Shown: piece after piece, positions 32,029 through 33,328 of the stretch | Layout of the letters: each line of letters starts with the position of its first letter | Numbering within the stretch: position 1 is the first letter of the stretch | Assembly: GCF_900142015.1 (NCBI RefSeq) | Contig: NZ_FQZN01000047.1 | Span: 1 to 33,328 of the forward strand | Origin: Bacteroides stercorirosoris | Lineage (GTDB): Bacteria; Bacteroidota; Bacteroidia; Bacteroidales; Bacteroidaceae | Direction: 5' to 3' | Length of the DNA stretch: 33,328 nucleotides | Notes under the pieces: generated by a model | Databases searched by the model: none | What the model was told of the DNA's origin: nothing | Seen by the model: the letters and a program-made list of their open reading frames with translations, nothing else | Made by a program: the position numbers and the translations under genes

Positions 32029-33159
32029 ATGGAACGTAAGAAGATTACATTCGACAGTTTTATCCGTACCGTCATTCTCGGTGCCATTATCATCGGTATA
32101 TTGATGCTTCTGAAGCGGTTGAGTGGAGTATTGCTTCCGTTCTTCCTGGCATGGCTGATTGCTTACCTGATATATCCGTTAGTATCCTTTTTCCAATATA
32201 AGCTGCGGTTAAAGAATAGAATTGCTTCTATCTTCTGTGCTTTATTCACTCTTACCATTATAGGAGGGGCTGCGTTCTATCTGCTTGTGCCACCCATGAT
32301 TCAGGAGTTCTTGCGAGTGAAGGACTTGCTAATAGAATATTTCAGCACTACCCATACCGCAAGCAACGTACCCACTACCCTCTCCGAGTTTATCCGGCAG
32401 AATGTCGACATGCGTATATTAGAGCAGATGTTCAGTCAGGAAAACATATTGGATGCTCTTAAAGTGACCGTTCCTAAGTTGTGGGCATTAGTCTCGGAAT
32501 CCATAAACCTTTTATTCGGGTTCTTCACTGTCTTCCTTATACTATTATATATAGTGTTTATTTTGCTCGATTATGAAAGTATATCCCAAGGCTGGATACA
32601 TCTCATGCCCAAGAAATACCGGCACACAGTGACCGGCATACTGAACGACGTAAAAGACGGCATGAACAGATATTTCCGCGGACAGGCATTAGTAGCTTTG
32701 TGCGTAGGTATCCTGTTCAGTATTGGCTTTCTGATTATCGACTTCCCTCTGGCTATTGGCTTGGGGCTGTTCATTGGTGCGCTGAATATGGTGCCTTACC
32801 TGCAAATCATCGGTTTTGTCCCTACCATCATGCTTGCCATTCTGAAAGCTGCGGATACCGGCGATAATTTCTGGATTATCATAGCTTCGGCAACGGCTGT
32901 ATTCATAGTGGTACAGATCATACAAGACGGTTACCTTGTGCCTCGCATCATGGGAAAGATAACCGGGTTGAATCCTGCCATTATTTTGCTCTCCCTCTCT
33001 GTCTGGGGCTCATTAATGGGTATGCTGGGGATGATCATAGCCTTGCCACTTACCACGCTGATGCTCTCCTATTATCAACGATACATCATTAATCAAGAAA
33101 ATATTTATCGAACGGAATCTACTGAGGATCAACCGATAGAGGGTACCAAAGAAAAATAA
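32029..33159 (+). CDS. AI-2E family (PerM/YhhT-type) permease
   Basis: A 376-residue inner-membrane protein with about eight hydrophobic segments. It carries the family signatures LLPFFLAWLIAYLIYPLV near the start, GALNMVPYLQIIGFVPT at about 240-260, and the conserved C-terminal block (GKITGLNPAIILLSL, GMIIALPLTTL). Members have been linked to autoinducer-2 export or sodium-proton antiport; the substrate here cannot be told. It follows tdk by 25 bp. Confidence 0.9.
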   Translation: MERKKITFDSFIRTVILGAIIIGILMLLKRLSGVLLPFFLAWLIAYLIYPLVSFFQYKLRLKNRIASIFCALFTLTIIGGAAFYLLVPPMIQEFLRVKDLLIEYFSTTHTASNVPTTLSEFIRQNVDMRILEQMFSQENILDALKVTVPKLWALVSESINLLFGFFTVFLILLYIVFILLDYESISQGWIHLMPKKYRHTVTGILNDVKDGMNRYFRGQALVALCVGILFSIGFLIIDFPLAIGLGLFIGALNMVPYLQIIGFVPTIMLAILKAADTGDNFWIIIASATAVFIVVQIIQDGYLVPRIMGKITGLNPAIILLSLSVWGSLMGMLGMIIALPLTTLMLSYYQRYIINQENIYRTESTEDQPIEGTKEK

Positions 33160-33183
33160 TGCAAACTTTTTTCCTTATATTCC

Positions 33184-33213
33184 TTGCAGATTAAATAAAA
33201 GTGCCTATCTTTG
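33184..33213 (+). promoter_or_regulatory. Promoter of tRNA-Lys
   Basis: TTG at 33184-33186 and TATCTTTG at 33206-33213 are separated by 19 bp, an ideal Bacteroides minus-33/minus-7 pair, about 26 bp before the mature tRNA 5' end. Confidence 0.8.
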
Positions 33214-33239
33214 CACCCGCTTAACAGCAATAAAGGTTT

Positions 33240-33312
33240 GATTCGCTAGCTCAGCAGGTAGAGCACAACACTTTTAATGTTGGGGTCCTGGGTTCGAGCC
33301 CCAGGCGGATCA
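33240..33312 (+). tRNA. tRNA-Lys (anticodon TTT)
   Basis: The 73-base gene folds as a cloverleaf. Acceptor GATTCGC pairs with GCGGATC (one G-U), the anticodon stem CAACA/TGTTG holds loop CTTTTAA with anticodon TTT, and the T-arm CTGGG-TTCGAGC-CCCAG is complete. The discriminator is A and CCA is not encoded, as is usual in Bacteroides. Confidence 0.95.
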
Positions 33313-33328
33313 CTGAAAACAAAAGAAA

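Noticed and set aside
1..33328. CRISPR array, prophage or conjugation genes
   Set aside because: No regularly spaced repeat array with unique spacers and no phage or transfer genes were seen; the only repeats are the leader, core and operator-like ones listed.

Overview
The window looks like chromosomal DNA from a Bacteroides species. The evidence is three SusC/SusD outer-membrane gene sets with Bacteroidetes lipoprotein signals, promoter boxes of the Bacteroides type (TAnnTTTG, in two places with a TTG about 19-20 bp upstream), a BACON-domain protease, an AI-2E family permease, and a tRNA-Lys gene without encoded CCA. The left 27.7 kb is accessory and repetitive. The right 5.6 kb is an ordinary housekeeping stretch.

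Layout. 1-95 is the right end of an IS3-family insertion sequence. 96-26179 is an array of three same-orientation cassettes, each susC' - susD - lipoprotein (2273-7722, 9760-16469, 19603-26179). Every susC' lacks its start, signal peptide and most of the N-terminal carboxypeptidase-regulatory-like domain. All three begin at the same point, a perfectly conserved 13-bp core, ATAGTTCTGCGAA, sitting in the same reading phase. This is the expected look of silent cassettes of a SusC/SusD shufflon: site-specific inversion would join each cassette to one expressed promoter and N-terminus elsewhere. That expressed partner and its recombinase are not in this window. Minus-strand genes for AAA/DUF4143-type ATPases lie in front of cassettes 1 and 2. 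Cassette 2 is followed by a secreted C10 cysteine protease and cassette 3 by a BACON-M43 metalloprotease lipoprotein. No carbohydrate-active enzyme is visible.

Working together (inference). The cassettes would swap the TonB-dependent pore, its surface lid lipoprotein and a third surface lipoprotein as one unit, while the export signal stays constant. The neighbouring proteases and the absence of glycan enzymes suggest peptide or protein uptake (compare RagAB) rather than glycan uptake. Cassette 3 is visibly richer in G+C than cassettes 1 and 2 and probably has a different origin.

Right region. A convergent terminator at about 27.69 kb separates the array from a minus-strand set: a small conserved protein, rsmI, a coiled-coil Cbp1-like lipoprotein, a YjjG-type HAD phosphatase and a MarC-family membrane protein. 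Divergent from these are tdk and an AI-2E family permease, then tRNA-Lys(TTT) with a clear Bacteroides promoter.
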